From positions 4,030,001-4,094,000 of the forward strand of contig NC_086266.1 of the NCBI RefSeq assembly GCF_021018805.1: 64,000 nucleotides of DNA. Direction: 5' to 3'. The translations under genes and the position numbers were made by a program. The notes beneath the pieces were generated by a model. That model did no database searches. It was not told the origin of the DNA and was given only the letters and a program-made list of their open reading frames with translations. Positions 35,801-47,925 of this stretch are shown here, piece after piece; within the stretch, counting starts at the first letter, position 1; every line of letters starts with the position of its first letter. This DNA comes from Prinia subflava (taxonomy: Eukaryota; Chordata; Aves; Passeriformes; Cisticolidae).

Positions 35801-36639
35801 GGGAGATTCTGAAGAAGCAAACAATGTTTGAATGAGTAGTTAGAATGCCAGAGAGCTGCAAACTTATCTGCAGACCTTGCCCCTTGCTTTTGACACTGCA
35901 AAAAATTTATAATAAAACACTTTTAAGAGATTTTTCAGGTAAATAATTGCCCTGGTATCAGTGAATGTTCTCTAATTGAAGGGCTGATGTGCTCCAGCAC
36001 TTTACTGAAGGAAGAGCTGAGTTACCACATGCAATGTATACATTAAACTCCTTAAACATGAATTGTAAGAAAACACACATTTGTGAAAAGCAATTGACAT
36101 TTTACACCATTAGCAACTTCAAATTAATTTTTTGAAATCTTCCAAGCATTAAATTACATGTTATCTAATTATTGTCCTTTATTATTTGCATAAATGAATT
36201 TTCATTTTCTTGAATGCAGTTGCTGAGCTACTCAAGGTCAGTGATGTGTTTTGTGCTCCCTGCTAGAATACTAAACAATTACTGCACAGCCTACAGTGTC
36301 TTGGTCTTCAGCAAAAAAATCTAATGTTCAGAAACACACACAAAATTATAATTCCTATTAACCAGAAAGTCCCCAGCTTCCTCCCCTTTTTCTTTGAGTT
36401 CATAACTCCCCACTGTGGAAGTGGAAATGTGCTTGGGGCTGCACCCACTGCTTGGAACTCTCTTGTCCCTAAGGAGGGCAAAAACAACCACCTGTAATAT
36501 TTAAGTGCAAGTTTCGTTTGCACACATTTCTTGTAAACAAAGAGGTTTGCAGGAGTTCAAGACCTGGCTGAGAAATGGGAAAAGAATAGGAGAGGGTGTA
36601 AGAGCTGGATGAGAGATGTGGGACTCCCAAGTGGCTCTA
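32881..36639. other. unique AT-rich sequence without recognised genes
   Basis: Short frames only. The segment at about 34870-34990 is rich in TAAT/ATTA cores (AATTAGTAAT, CTAATTAATAG) and may be regulatory, but nothing shows this directly. No gene recognised. Confidence 0.5.
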
Positions 36640-36659
36640 AATAAAACTGCTGTTTTATT
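36640..36659. repeat. short hairpin carrying AATAAA on both strands
   Basis: AATAAAAC (36640-36647) and GTTTTATT (36652-36659) are exact reverse complements around TGCT. Each arm holds AATAAA, one on each strand, so in principle it could serve as a bidirectional poly(A) signal; no transcript is identified on either side. Confidence 0.6.
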
Positions 36660-39101
36660 GCATAAATGAAATTACAGCAACCTTGGGTACTGTGTGAGAA
36701 GAGCCAGCTTAAAGCTGCCAGTCACAACTGAAAGCATGAGCTTGAGAGACCCCTAAGTTCTGATTACAATACATTATATTTTTTTCTGTACTGGTTATTC
36801 TGTATTGAATATGCTAATTTACAACAACCAGCCAGTGAAAGACACAAATATTACAGAATCTACATACAGCCTATTAGAAGCCCTACATTCCCATACTGTG
36901 TTACATTTTAAGCTAAAAGCTACCCTCTAGACCCCTTTTTTTCTTCTCTGCCAAACTGGCAGGGTCTCCCTGACCCTTGGACTCTTCAGCTTGCAAAAGG
37001 ATGCTTTTATTTGCTAAGGACATTGTTCAGTCCTCAGGGATCTCCCTTTCAGCCCACTCAATCATTGTGTTTCCAGTTGTTCAATCACTGACTGATTTGG
37101 AATCTTATACATCAAAACCAGCTCTCATTTCTGTTTCACTTACAGGTTTCATATTCTCCGATTCTTTTGCCAAACAATCATATTTGTAAGATTTCCCTGT
37201 TTCATCTTCCCCAACAAGAGGGAAAAACCCAACCCAAACCCCACAGTGGAACTCAGCAGACACATCCTTGCAGCTCTGGGTGCTCCAGGGGAGTTATTGG
37301 ACTCCCTTCATTTCCCTGCCATAAAATGTGAATAATATTGGCAATTTTAGGCTGAAGATACAGGATGGAGAAGCACTGCCTGCCTCGTTCTGGGTTTGCC
37401 TTTAACACCTACATGCTTGAAACAGTTTCAGTTAACTTCTCTAAAAGTGAGCAAACTGCCCTGAAAAGTCGCTGTGAGGTTTGCCTGTGTGGATCTTGCA
37501 GGACTAGGCTTTAAATCTGCAAGGAGAAATTGCAGAATAGGTTTTATTTCAGATGACAGGATCCTGCTTGGACACCCTGCTTGGCTCCCCTACAGCATCC
37601 ACCACATGGAACACCCCTGTTCTCCAAGCCTTTAAAAGACACAGGACCTTAGCCTGCAAAGCAATTTTAAAATAAAGTAACAACATTTTCATTTTCTATT
37701 CATTTATCACTGTCCTTCAGTCCTTACAGAATTTTTCTGCTTCACCTTTGATAGTCATGGTCTCTTCTTGCTTTAACCCTGCTGTGTTATACCCATTTAA
37801 ATCCACTGAATGTCATGCTAAATGACTACTCTATAATGCTGCTTTCTTAACAGACATAAATTTTACAGAATAAGTTAAACACTAATCATGGCCTAATCTC
37901 TTCATTCACTTGGAAGTTCAAATTTAGTCTCCAAAATACAGTCATTTTATAGAACACCTACAATTTCTGCATATCAACCACCAACATAAAGTGGGAATTA
38001 TTTGAAAATATGCATTTTTCCCTGTGTCATTTTCAAATTACATTGGCACTTTTTTTGCTACCACCCAAGAAGAAATAGCAGTACTACACATCTACATTCA
38101 GAAAAGAGAAAAAGTAACCTAATGACTGCATTACTTCAGGCTTCATTCCTCATTTCTGGCTATCATCATTGAGATTATTACCTTGGCATTTTTTGGGCCA
38201 AGGACAAGAGCACTAATTCCAAGTCCTTTGACAGGCAGTGTCTGAAAAATAGAAAGCAATAATATCTCCTGGTAGATTTCCCAATAAAATATCTGACACA
38301 ATTACATTCTTAACTGGGTGGGGGGAATCAAAATGTCTGGAATTCTAGGTCAGGATGACAGAATTTCACAAATAAGAGGAGAAGGAAAGATTTCAATCTT
38401 AAATCTGCCATAGTTGATTACATTCCATGAAAATGTCACAAAGACATGAGAGCTGTGACTTTACTGACTGAGGTGACCAGACCCTGAGCAGCTGCATCCC
38501 ACAGCAAAGCAGGGGATTGCAGCACACGGGGGGAATCCTGATAAAACTGGGAAAATCCTGGGATTTGGTGCCTTTGTCTCCACCCTGCTCCTCTGCCAAG
38601 GTGCTCCTTTGGGGATCTGCTGGCCAGTGAGGCAAAGGAAATAAATTACCAACATTCCAAGGATGTCCTACCTGTAAACTTCAACGACAAAATACCCTTC
38701 TACATCTATTTCTGCTTAGAAATGTGTGGGTGGAGAACAGCATGGGATTTTTGGAAAACAAAGTTAGGTATGGGAAATACCAAGAGTGTGCCTTGTGGCT
38801 TCCAGCCCTTGTTGGGCTGCAGTTACTGAAGGATTGCTGTGGGTTGTTCATACCAGAAGGATGCTGTAAACTGCTGCTTCAGCCATCCAACCTCTGACTG
38901 CAGCAGCTCTGAGCCAGTTCTTGGACATCAATGGCACTGGGAAGGCCTCAGCTTTCTCTTTTTATGTACATGTACATTAAAATGTCAGGAGTGTAAACAA
39001 ACTGCTGATTAAAAACCCAGGCACACCCATCACAGCAGGGTCATTGCAAAGGAGCAGTCAAATATATTGATATAATATCTGAGCTCTCCAATACCCAACT
39101 T
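36660..39101. other. unique AT-rich sequence without recognised genes
   Basis: Short frames only. The frame at 36977-37189 has no recognisable domain. No repeat seen before the LTR flank. Confidence 0.5.
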
Positions 39102-39107
39102 GTAAAG
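39102..39107 (+). repeat. left target-site duplication GTAAAG
   Basis: The six bases GTAAAG lie directly before the TG start of the LTR and recur directly after its CA end (39482-39487). Confidence 0.8.
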
Positions 39108-39481
39108 TGTAGCAAGAGCAGGATGACTTATAGAATAAAGGTAGAGCTGTCCCAAACTGGATCAGATTTGGGCCTGCTAGGCCTCAACGTTTAGCCTGCA
39201 CAGAACTAAATAATCTTGTGGCACAGTTAAGAATTCACTTAAGGTGTGTACATGCTTTAGCTGAGATAGTTAGGATGGAAATACGGTGGCTGCCTTAACT
39301 TGAAATAGTTTAGATATTTCTTCACGCTCACTGCCAATAAGAACACACCAGTTGCTGTAAACTATTTTTCCTGTATATAACCAGCCATTTCAGGAAATAA
39401 AGGAGAGAAGGTATGATATGATCATGTTGGTCTGACCTTTGTTGCTCGGTCTCCAGCCTCAAGATTAAGTCTCAGGTTTCA
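39108..39481 (+). mobile_element. solo LTR of an endogenous retrovirus, 374 bp
   Basis: Begins TGTAGCAAGAGC and ends CTCAGGTTTCA, the TG...CA pair expected of LTR ends. It is flanked on both sides by GTAAAG, a 6-bp duplication typical of class II/ERVK-type integration. Within it a TATA-like TGTATATAA lies at 39372-39380 and a poly(A) signal AATAAA at 39396-39401, close together as in many compact LTRs, followed by a T-rich U5-like segment. No internal retroviral sequence is attached on either side, so one LTR was left by LTR-LTR recombination. The family name is not determined. It may still hold promoter and poly(A) activity, but nothing shows use. Confidence 0.85.
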
Positions 39482-39487
39482 GTAAAG
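39482..39487 (+). repeat. right target-site duplication GTAAAG
   Basis: Exact match to 39102-39107, directly after the terminal CA of the LTR. Confidence 0.8.
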
Positions 39488-42034
39488 TGTGAACTTGGGG
39501 ACAGAAATATGAATAGGAGCACGGGACAGTTTGATCTGCACGGGTCAAAAGGAGGTTATTAAGGTTTTCATACTCATGAGCCTCCCTCCTCAGTGCAATG
39601 TTTGGCTTTGAGTTTGCCTACAGAGACAAGATCACAGCCTGAAATAACTTCTGGCTTTGCTTGCACCAAGTGCTGGAACAGGAGCTCAGAGATGCTGAGC
39701 AGCAGTGGCTGCTCACGCAAAGGTGCAATCTGCAAACGTGCCCTGGTGTCAGCCTCTTCTGGAAACACAAATACCTCCTCATCCTGCAAGCTTGAACATT
39801 CCACAGCCCACTGGGCATAAAGCTTCCTTTGGGTAGGTAATTTGTGCCCCACCAATATAGAAAAAGAATAGGACAACTTTTATAAATAAGCAGATGTTGT
39901 TCGTTTTTTATTTCTCTCCTGCCAAGAAGTGATTTACTGTAAATTCCCTCCATCTGGCAGGAAGCTAATCTGAATATGAATCAATCTATTCAAAAATAAC
40001 TTCAAAAATTTCAGGCATTCATAACAGGGCTTTTCCTGTACAATACCCTTTTCCAGTCATTCTATTCAGACAAGCAAGCTTTTCAAAGCAAATCAAGCTG
40101 AAATATTTTCAGAGACTATTTCAACTTGAATTTTTTATTAATTATATCACTATAGTATGAACTTACTGATTTTTCTGCTGTCCATAAACATATTTTCAAG
40201 GAAGTAAAGCAGAATATTCCAAATTTTTGGGGTAGGAAGGAAGAAGTAATTGTCTATATTTAGTGCATATAAAAATAAGGTGCAATAAGACTCTCTAAAA
40301 ATCAAATTTTAAACATTTTGTTTCACAGTTCTGGCCCTTATTTTTCAAATTATCTCTTCCATCACTGAAAGACCTTTCTTTAACAAGAGCAGTTCAGGAA
40401 TGGCATCCAACAACAAAATAATGCTAAAACTAAGGTTTAGCTGCCAGCTCTGTGTAAGAATAAGTTACACTTGTAGAAAGTCAGCAGAAAAATCTTGTCT
40501 GCAGAACCTGGGAATGATGAATGGATGCCTGTCTAATGAGAAAACAGAAGTGAACTTATAAAACACCCTCCCCTAATTATCTGTAAAAGCATTAGATCTT
40601 TTTTCTAGTCAGTAATCCAGTTAATTAAAGAAACAAGAATATGGTTCTTTTGGGGAAGAATTTCAAATAAGGTTAAAATTCCTATACTACATTATAGGTA
40701 TGTGCTCAGTATTCACTAAAGATTTAATTCAACTTATATTCATATTCAGGCTTTTAGCCTCCCATTCAGGAAAAAGATAAAGGGCCACCCATTCTGAATT
40801 AGGAAAAGCATGAGTTAAAATTTTAATAGTTTAACTTCTTAGACCTAAATCTGAGCAGCTGCCTAAGGACAGTGAAATACTAAGGCAATCAGCATCAAAT
40901 TCTGAGCTTGGGGGGAGTAACGGAGGATAGAAAAGAAATGTATTCCTGAGGACTGATAAATGCATCCCATTCTAAACAGAAAGAGCAATATAAAAGAGAA
41001 CTAAAAAAAAAAAGAAAAAGAAAAAAAATTACTTGGAGGCAAGAAGAGTTGCAGAGCCCAAATGGGCAACAAAAAGGAAATGCTGATGAAATGATCAGAA
41101 CTCCTAGATAGCTTCAGTATTGTGTGGGAGGAATCTGCTCACAGCAGGAAAAAAGAGACACCTGAATGAGAGTGGATTCACCGAGGGATGGAAGCACGGG
41201 AGGTGATTGCCCTTCCATTATCCCCAGCCACTGATAGGGGCTCACATCACAGGGCTGAGAAAAACAGGGAAAAGGGGATCACAGACCTGGAAAGCATCAC
41301 AGAAGGTTTTTACAGGTTTGAAATTTGGAATTTTATTATTAAAATGCCCAGGAAGGACAGGGGTTAAAAGAATTAGATATAGAAAGTAACCTCCCTGTTG
41401 TGCACACCAGAGCTGCAGCAGTGGGGACAGGGATGGATTTGTACCTGCCTCTGACCAGCAGAAGAAATCCTACAAGCGGCTGGGAGATTCTCCAGGTAAT
41501 TAGGATGCTCCTGCTTTGAAAGGCACTTGAATTGCACCTGCTCTCAGGATAGCAGTGGAGCAAAATATTTTGCTCAGCTGGTTTTTGGCTCTGGCGCAAA
41601 AAAAAAAGTCATTTTTACAGAGCTGGGAGAATATTTACTTAGTGCATCAAAAAAGCAAAAGAAAAAACATCAGAGTGCTCAGTCTTCTAATTAGAAGATT
41701 AAAACCATCAAGGTTTTAAAATCCATCCTGTGACAATCCCTCTGTGACTTCTGTTTTTCACATGCACTTTGTGACACAACTCAAAGGCCTCTACATTCAT
41801 TTCTCCCAGACCACATCATCACCTGATGAGTGTCTGAGGCTGCAATTCAAGATGTAACCAGCAGTATTTATTCTATTATAGCTGTTCAACCAGCTGGGGC
41901 AGGGTTCTTTATCCCTTCCAGGACCCATCCTCCCTCCAGGGGATCTCTGCTGTCCAGGGGCCATCGAGGCTCCCTGCAGGGCTGATCCAATTCCATCATC
42001 CATGGGAGATGCTGCACCCAGGGGAGGAGCCCAG
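39488..42034. other. unique sequence without recognised genes
   Basis: Holds an A-rich run at about 41004-41030 and short frames. The approach to the minisatellite (41880-42034) is GC-richer. No gene recognised. Confidence 0.5.
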
Positions 42035-42714
42035 CATTCCCACCTGGATAAACCCTGGGATTCAGAGCCCAGCACAGCCTGTGTGCTCTGCATTCCCACC
42101 TGGATAAACCCTGGCATTCAGAGCCCAGCACAGCCTGTGTGCACTGCATTCCCACCTGGATAAACCCTGGCATTCAGAGCCCAGCACAGCCTGTGTGCTC
42201 TGCATTCCCACCTGGATAAACCCTGGCATTCAGAGCCCAGCACAGCCTGTGTGCTCTGCATTCCCACCTGGATAAACCCTGGGATTCAGAGCCCAGCACA
42301 GCCTGTGTGCTCTGCATTCCCACCTGGATAAACCCTGGGATGCAGAGCCCAGCACAGCCTGTGTGCACTGCATTCCCACCTGGATAAACCCTGGCATTCA
42401 GAGCCCAGCACAGCCTGTGTGCTCTGCATTCCCACCTGGATAAACCCTGGCATTCAGAGCCCAGCACAGCCTGTGTGCTCTGCATTCCCACCTGGATAAA
42501 CCCTGGCATTCAGAGCCCAGCACAGCCTGTGTGCTCTGCATTCCCACCTGGATAAACCCTGGCATTCAGAGCCCAGCACAGCCTGTGTGCTCTGCATTCC
42601 CACCTGGATAAACCCTGGCATTCAGAGCCCAGCACAGCCTGTGTGCTCTGCATTCCCACCTGGATAAACCCTGGCATTCAGAGCCCAGCACAGCCTGTGT
42701 GCTCTGCATTCCCA
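42035..42714. repeat. minisatellite, twelve 56-bp units
   Basis: The unit starts CATTCCCACCTGGATAAACC and ends AGCACAGCCTGTGTGCTCTG. The CCTGGATA landmark recurs at 42043 and then every 56 bp through 42659, without a length change. Twelve full units (42035-42706) are followed by CATTCCCA. Units differ only at a few points: CTGGGATTCAG instead of CTGGCATTCAG in the first and fifth units, CTGGGATGCAG in the sixth, and GCACTG instead of GCTCTG at the ends of two units. Such uniformity implies recent expansion or homogenisation. Minus-strand frames across it repeat the same peptide blocks and are products of the repeat. Confidence 0.97.
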
Positions 42715-45700
42715 GAGGAAGGCTGGACCCATCTCACCCCACGGCACCTTCAGAGGAAACTGCCCCTGCTCCAGGATCATCTCTGCTCCCACAGAGCCAC
42801 AGCTGCCCTGCAGGAGGGCTGGGCTGGGCTGTGCCAGCACCCTGAGCAACCGGGGGTCAGGTTTTATTCTGACTGTGATTTCTCTTTGTTTGGTTTTTTG
42901 TACTACTACATTTTTATTTTAATTTTCCTAGTAAAGAACTGTTATTCCCATTCCCGTATCTTTGCCTGAGAGCCCCTTAATTTCAAAATTATAATAATTC
43001 TGAGGGAGGAGGTTTACAACTTCCAGGGAGGCTCCTGCCCTCCTCAGCAGACCCCTGTCTTTCCAAACCAAGACAATGAGGCAGTTTAGCACCCTGGACC
43101 TGAAGAGAGGCATTTTCACCCGAGTGCCCTCTCCCTATAATAACCTCCCACAAGCCAAGAAATGCAGCAGGGCAGGGAGGTGAAGTCACACAGCACAACT
43201 CTGTGAGCATAGCCAGCCCTGAATGGGGCTTTAAAGTTTCATGCTGGAATTTCCAGGCTAATGACTGGATCAAAAATAGGAATATTTTCATTCTCTTTTT
43301 GTACAGGACAGTTGGCAGCCTGAGCTGCTCCTGATTTCCATGAGAAACATTTTGTACTTTCTCACTCATCAGCTATTCACCTCATCCCTGATTCACCTGG
43401 AGTTTTCAAATATTTTGTTAATTAAAATCTAAGAAAAGCACGCTTGCAGAATCTAAAACAAAAAATCCACCCATAAAAAGTGGCAAAATGGAATCCCCTC
43501 TCCCATTAGTAACTGTATGCAGTGAAAAGATGTACACTACAAAATCACTGTTGAAATATATAAAGGAGATATTTTCATTTAATTATTTCATTAGTGTGAT
43601 ACAGGGTTTCTTACAAGTACTCTACAAATTACTGCATTTCACCTAGAGGTTTTATGTGTGCAAAATGGATTAGTTACTTATTAGCTTTTTGTGTAATTGA
43701 AGACATTACATAACTTCAGAGGAAAATTCAGGGGTAAACTAATCTAAATTGCAAACCATATCACTCAGGAAGCTCCTTAAAATACTGCATAAATTCTGAT
43801 TGTTCAAAGGAAAGCACTGCATAAAGTCATGACCTTAACAGCCAGACAGGGTGTTCCTTTCATTATTTCATTGGCCTTACATGATACTCTGCAAAAAACG
43901 AAAAATCTACTTGGATTATAATGAGAGTAGTCTGGATTAGGTAGGATTTTTCACTAAAAAAATAAAAATAAGAAATGTGTGAAAGCAAACCAACTATTAT
44001 AGTGTTGTCTAGTTACACTAAGTTTCCAGAAGGAAAATACAAATCATGTTTTAATATAAAATTGATAGCAAAAGGATATCATGTTTTTTTAAATCATAAT
44101 AATAATTCAGTAAAATAATCCTAGCACATATCCCTAAAATTTTAAGCTGAAGAACAGTTTTCCTTGTAAAATAAGACTGGTACATTCAATCTGCTCGTGT
44201 ACTTACCCAATTTAAAGATTGCTCCAGTCAGTTAAAAATAATATCAGAATTCTAAACATCTAGATGCAGCTGTGGCCACACTGAACCACAAACACCACGG
44301 AGCAGATGTGGGTTATTTATTCTGGAATGCAACTCAGCACAGTTATACTCACATGGTCCAGCCCCCATATGGCACCATTGTTTTTTCCTGTGCATTTCCT
44401 CTGCGTTTTCAAGCTAAGCTCACTTATCCTTGCACTTCTCTTAGTCCTTGAACACTTCCAATCTTCCCAGTTGCACTGCAAGACCTCTGAATCCCTGCCA
44501 GCACTTTGTGGAGCAGCAGAATGCCAAACACTTGCTGGCTGTGATAAAGTTCCTCGCCAGCAAGAGGAGCACAAACATGGTAAAAAATTGAATTATGCCA
44601 TGTTTGAAAAACACCCATCACTCCCAGGCAACACCTCTTCCCAAAAAAACTGGAGGAAGAGTTTGGCTGTGATAGTCAACACCTCCAAAAAGCAACCACA
44701 GCAGCATAGCAGGGTACTGGGAGAAGTATTTGCTTTTATTCCAGTGTGGCTGTGCAACCTGAAGTCACATTTCCCACTCCATCCCAGACCCTTCACCCCC
44801 TCAGCTGGCAGAGCTGATGTTATCAGGCACTCTCAAATTGTTACTCTTCTACAAGATAAAAGCTGCACTGTCAAGATAAGCATTTTTTGGTTCTTAGTGC
44901 ATCCACATTTATATTAAAAATAAAGCTATTGAAAAGATTTGAAAATAGGGAGCTTTAATTAGTGCTTCAAAATTTTCCTTCCAGGCAGCAAATTACATCA
45001 GCTCACATCTCAATTGCCCTGTTGCTTTGCTGAACAGGAAAACTTGCACAGTTTACATCTTCAGTCACATCAGAGGGTAACATTTCTGTGGATTCACTCT
45101 CAGGTCCTTCCTGCCTATTTAAATCAACAATTTCCCGGTCATTTCTCCCTCCTCATTTCACAGGGGGCACACACAGCCCTTTCACACTGACTGAATGGTG
45201 CTGAAAAATCCAAATACAGGTTCTGTGTCACTACAACCCCTCAGGAGTTTGGAAGTTAATTTAAGGTGGGATAAACAAGGGGTAGAGTGAAGAACAAGTG
45301 GAAGGAGAGACAGAGCACATTAAAGGAGCAGGCTGTTACACAGACCAGCTGTGCATACAATTGAAAATCAGTATTTTTTAAGACAAATTTAAACTAGGAA
45401 CTTGTTGAAGTAATAAAATAAAGGCCTTAAGATCTGGTGCTGTGTAATCAATTGCAAAATGTTTAATCCCCTACATTATTAATGCTAACTGCAGAGTTTG
45501 TGTGCTCTGGAAGAGCTGCTGTCATCCAGTGTGGGGCTTCAGACAATGCAATTGATTCTCCTTATCCAGGAAATCATTTCTGTATTCCTGACAATAAGAG
45601 CACCACATTTTTTTGCTGCCTCTCAGGCTCCATAACTAACCCTTCACCCAGCCCACTAAAATACAGGGGAGGAATTGGGGTCTCATCAACACCTAAATAA

Positions 45701-47869
45701 CAGATGAAGCTGATTTTGAGTAATAATATTCTGAGTATCTCAAAAATCAGAAACGTAAGTTTGCATCCAGGAACAGATTCATGGGTCCAGAGGTTTTTTC
45801 TGCAGTACACCCCTTATAAATTCTTCTGTAAGCAAGAAAATATCTAAAGCTGTGGAGAAAAACCTTTCCACAGCCTTTCTGTGGCAAGGCAGGACTAAAG
45901 TGGCACAGGGAGATCACACAGGGTGGGTGCCTGGGACTGAAGAAAAACAAGATGCCACAACTTTTTCTTCCTTTAACAAGATACAAATGGAATTAGGGGA
46001 AACACAAATATATTTTAGTGTAAGAATAGCTCTAATAGCTGGAGCTGTGGTTTGTGCATGTAGCAGTATGAGCTGCAAGAACCACTGTGATAAATTTCAA
46101 ATTCCTGATAGCTTTACAAACATGGCATGCAAACATGAGAGGTTTTCTTCAGCTTCATTATAAATTCATCTTTTAATGAGACTGGAATTTTAGTGAAGTG
46201 GGCATAAGATGTATGTGGAGTAGGGAAGTTAAAGATCAGGTTATTTAAATACTTACCATCTTCATTTTAAACTTCATTAGCTAAGCAGGTCTTTTTATGA
46301 AAATATTACAAAAAATGCTGCACCACCAAAGAATGTAACACACTGGCCTTTTGTCTGGACAAATAATTTAATGGTTACAGAGATTTTAAACATTGTTTTA
46401 TCCCCTTGCAGAACTGCCACTGAAAGGCCTAAAGGAACATTTTACATAACTGGGGGGAAAAAAAGGGAAAGCAAAAAGTGGATGCACATGGAAAAGTGAA
46501 AGATAAAGCAAAATAAAAAGCACTTCTTAACAATCAATGCAAAGAGAAACTTTCCATTTCAGCAATCTTCTGTGTTATTTTCAATAATGTTTGGTAAACA
46601 TATATCAGACCCAAGCCTAATGTTCCCATTATCAGTACCATAAATAACAAAATTTAGGAAGAAATGCTCTCTTATGGTGCCCAGAAACTTCTAGTGGTGT
46701 GATTTATCCCCAGCTGTTTGTAACTGTACTGAGGAAAACTCACTGCATTTCTAATGACACATTACCCATCAGAGCACCTCAGAGTTACACTTCACCAGAG
46801 TAGTGCCAGTACTCCAATTAAAAAAAGTGGAATATCTGACAATTAGGCTGTTTTCTTTGCAATCAAGCCAAACATGCTTTGCAATACATTCAAACAGACT
46901 GCATTGCAGTTCCTCTTGAAAATACAAACGCTTCCAAATGCAAACTATCACTGGAAAACATGCAAATAGGAAAAAAATATCATAGAAATAAAGATAAGGT
47001 TCAAAACCTAACAGAGAAAACAAGAATTGCCCTTGTAAATACATGAAGAGGCAGGAAGTACAAGTGTTTTACATACAAGCAGGATAACTTTACCTTGTAC
47101 TGACTTTAAAACATAAGCAAACAAGTGAAAGTATAAGGGGAAAAAACATGCTTTAATTAGATTTACCCTTCTTGAAGGGTGACTGAATTTAGCCAAAGTC
47201 ATGGAGAACACACCATACACATTCTTTATCTAAAATTATCATTTTCTGTTCATATGCATCCATATAGATTAAATCCCCATGGGATTAAATACCCCTCAGG
47301 CCTAAAGAACAGAATGTCACTTCAAGTAATTTCCCTAACCTGGCTCAGTTTCAGAATCTTCTCCTCACACAGAATTCTGGCTGTGTTTCTGAAGTGCTGC
47401 CTTTTTCTCAGGGGGGTCTGTGGAGGTTCATTAACACTTTCAGACAACGTGAACCATTCACATAGAAAACTCAAAACATATTTTCTCTGTATCTACCTGG
47501 CATTTCTTTTATGCACTTGATGTGTGCATTCATCCCTGTTATGATGTTAATCCACCAGCACACAGCCCAGGTGAAATCTTGAACAGAATTCAAAGAAAAA
47601 TATTAGTATTATTTCCCACATACTGCTAAATATTATACTTTAACAGCTCCAGGATTGCAAGAGCAGGTCTGTTTTGGGGGTGGAAATCAACAGAAAATGA
47701 ATACTGAAATGTAAAATTATTCACTACATGCATGTATTTTAATTGGAAATATGTTTCTCTCATGAATAACAAGTGGTTTTCTTCCCCATCCTTGTTTGTC
47801 CAATCCTAGCATGGGAAGAGGGTTCACTTATAAAATCCTTAAAATCTTCCAAATGGAACAGTGTCCAAG
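42715..47869. other. unique sequence without recognised genes
   Basis: Includes the longest plus-strand frame in the window (44306-44917, 203 codons), which begins with a hydrophobic stretch by chance, matches no family I recognise and overlaps three minus-strand frames of similar quality. It is therefore not called as a gene. The rest is AT-rich, notably 43400-44250. Confidence 0.5.
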
Positions 47870-47925
47870 AGCGTGTTTTCAGTGTCTGAAACATGGCTTG
47901 GAATAAAGAAATGCAAAATTTTCAG
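47870..47925 (+). repeat. dispersed short repeat, copy 1
   Basis: The 30 bases at 47883-47912 match those at 50286-50315 at 28 positions. The shared block starts TGTCTGAAACAT and ends GGAATAAAGAAAT, so it includes AATAAA. Weaker similarity extends to GTGTTTTC upstream and AAATTTTC-like sequence downstream, about 50 bp in all. It could be the poly(A) end of an LTR or retroposon family not otherwise recognised. Confidence 0.6.

Noticed and set aside
42174..42509. 111-codon repetitive minus-strand frame
   Set aside because: Direct translation of the 56-bp minisatellite.
42035..42714. CRISPR-like array
   Set aside because: Units are contiguous and identical across the whole period with no unique spacers, so it is a minisatellite; the host is also a vertebrate.
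44306..44917. Longest plus-strand frame, about 203 codons
   Set aside because: No recognisable domain, overlapping minus-strand frames of similar quality, and composition like the surrounding sequence. A frame of this length can occur by chance in 64 kb.
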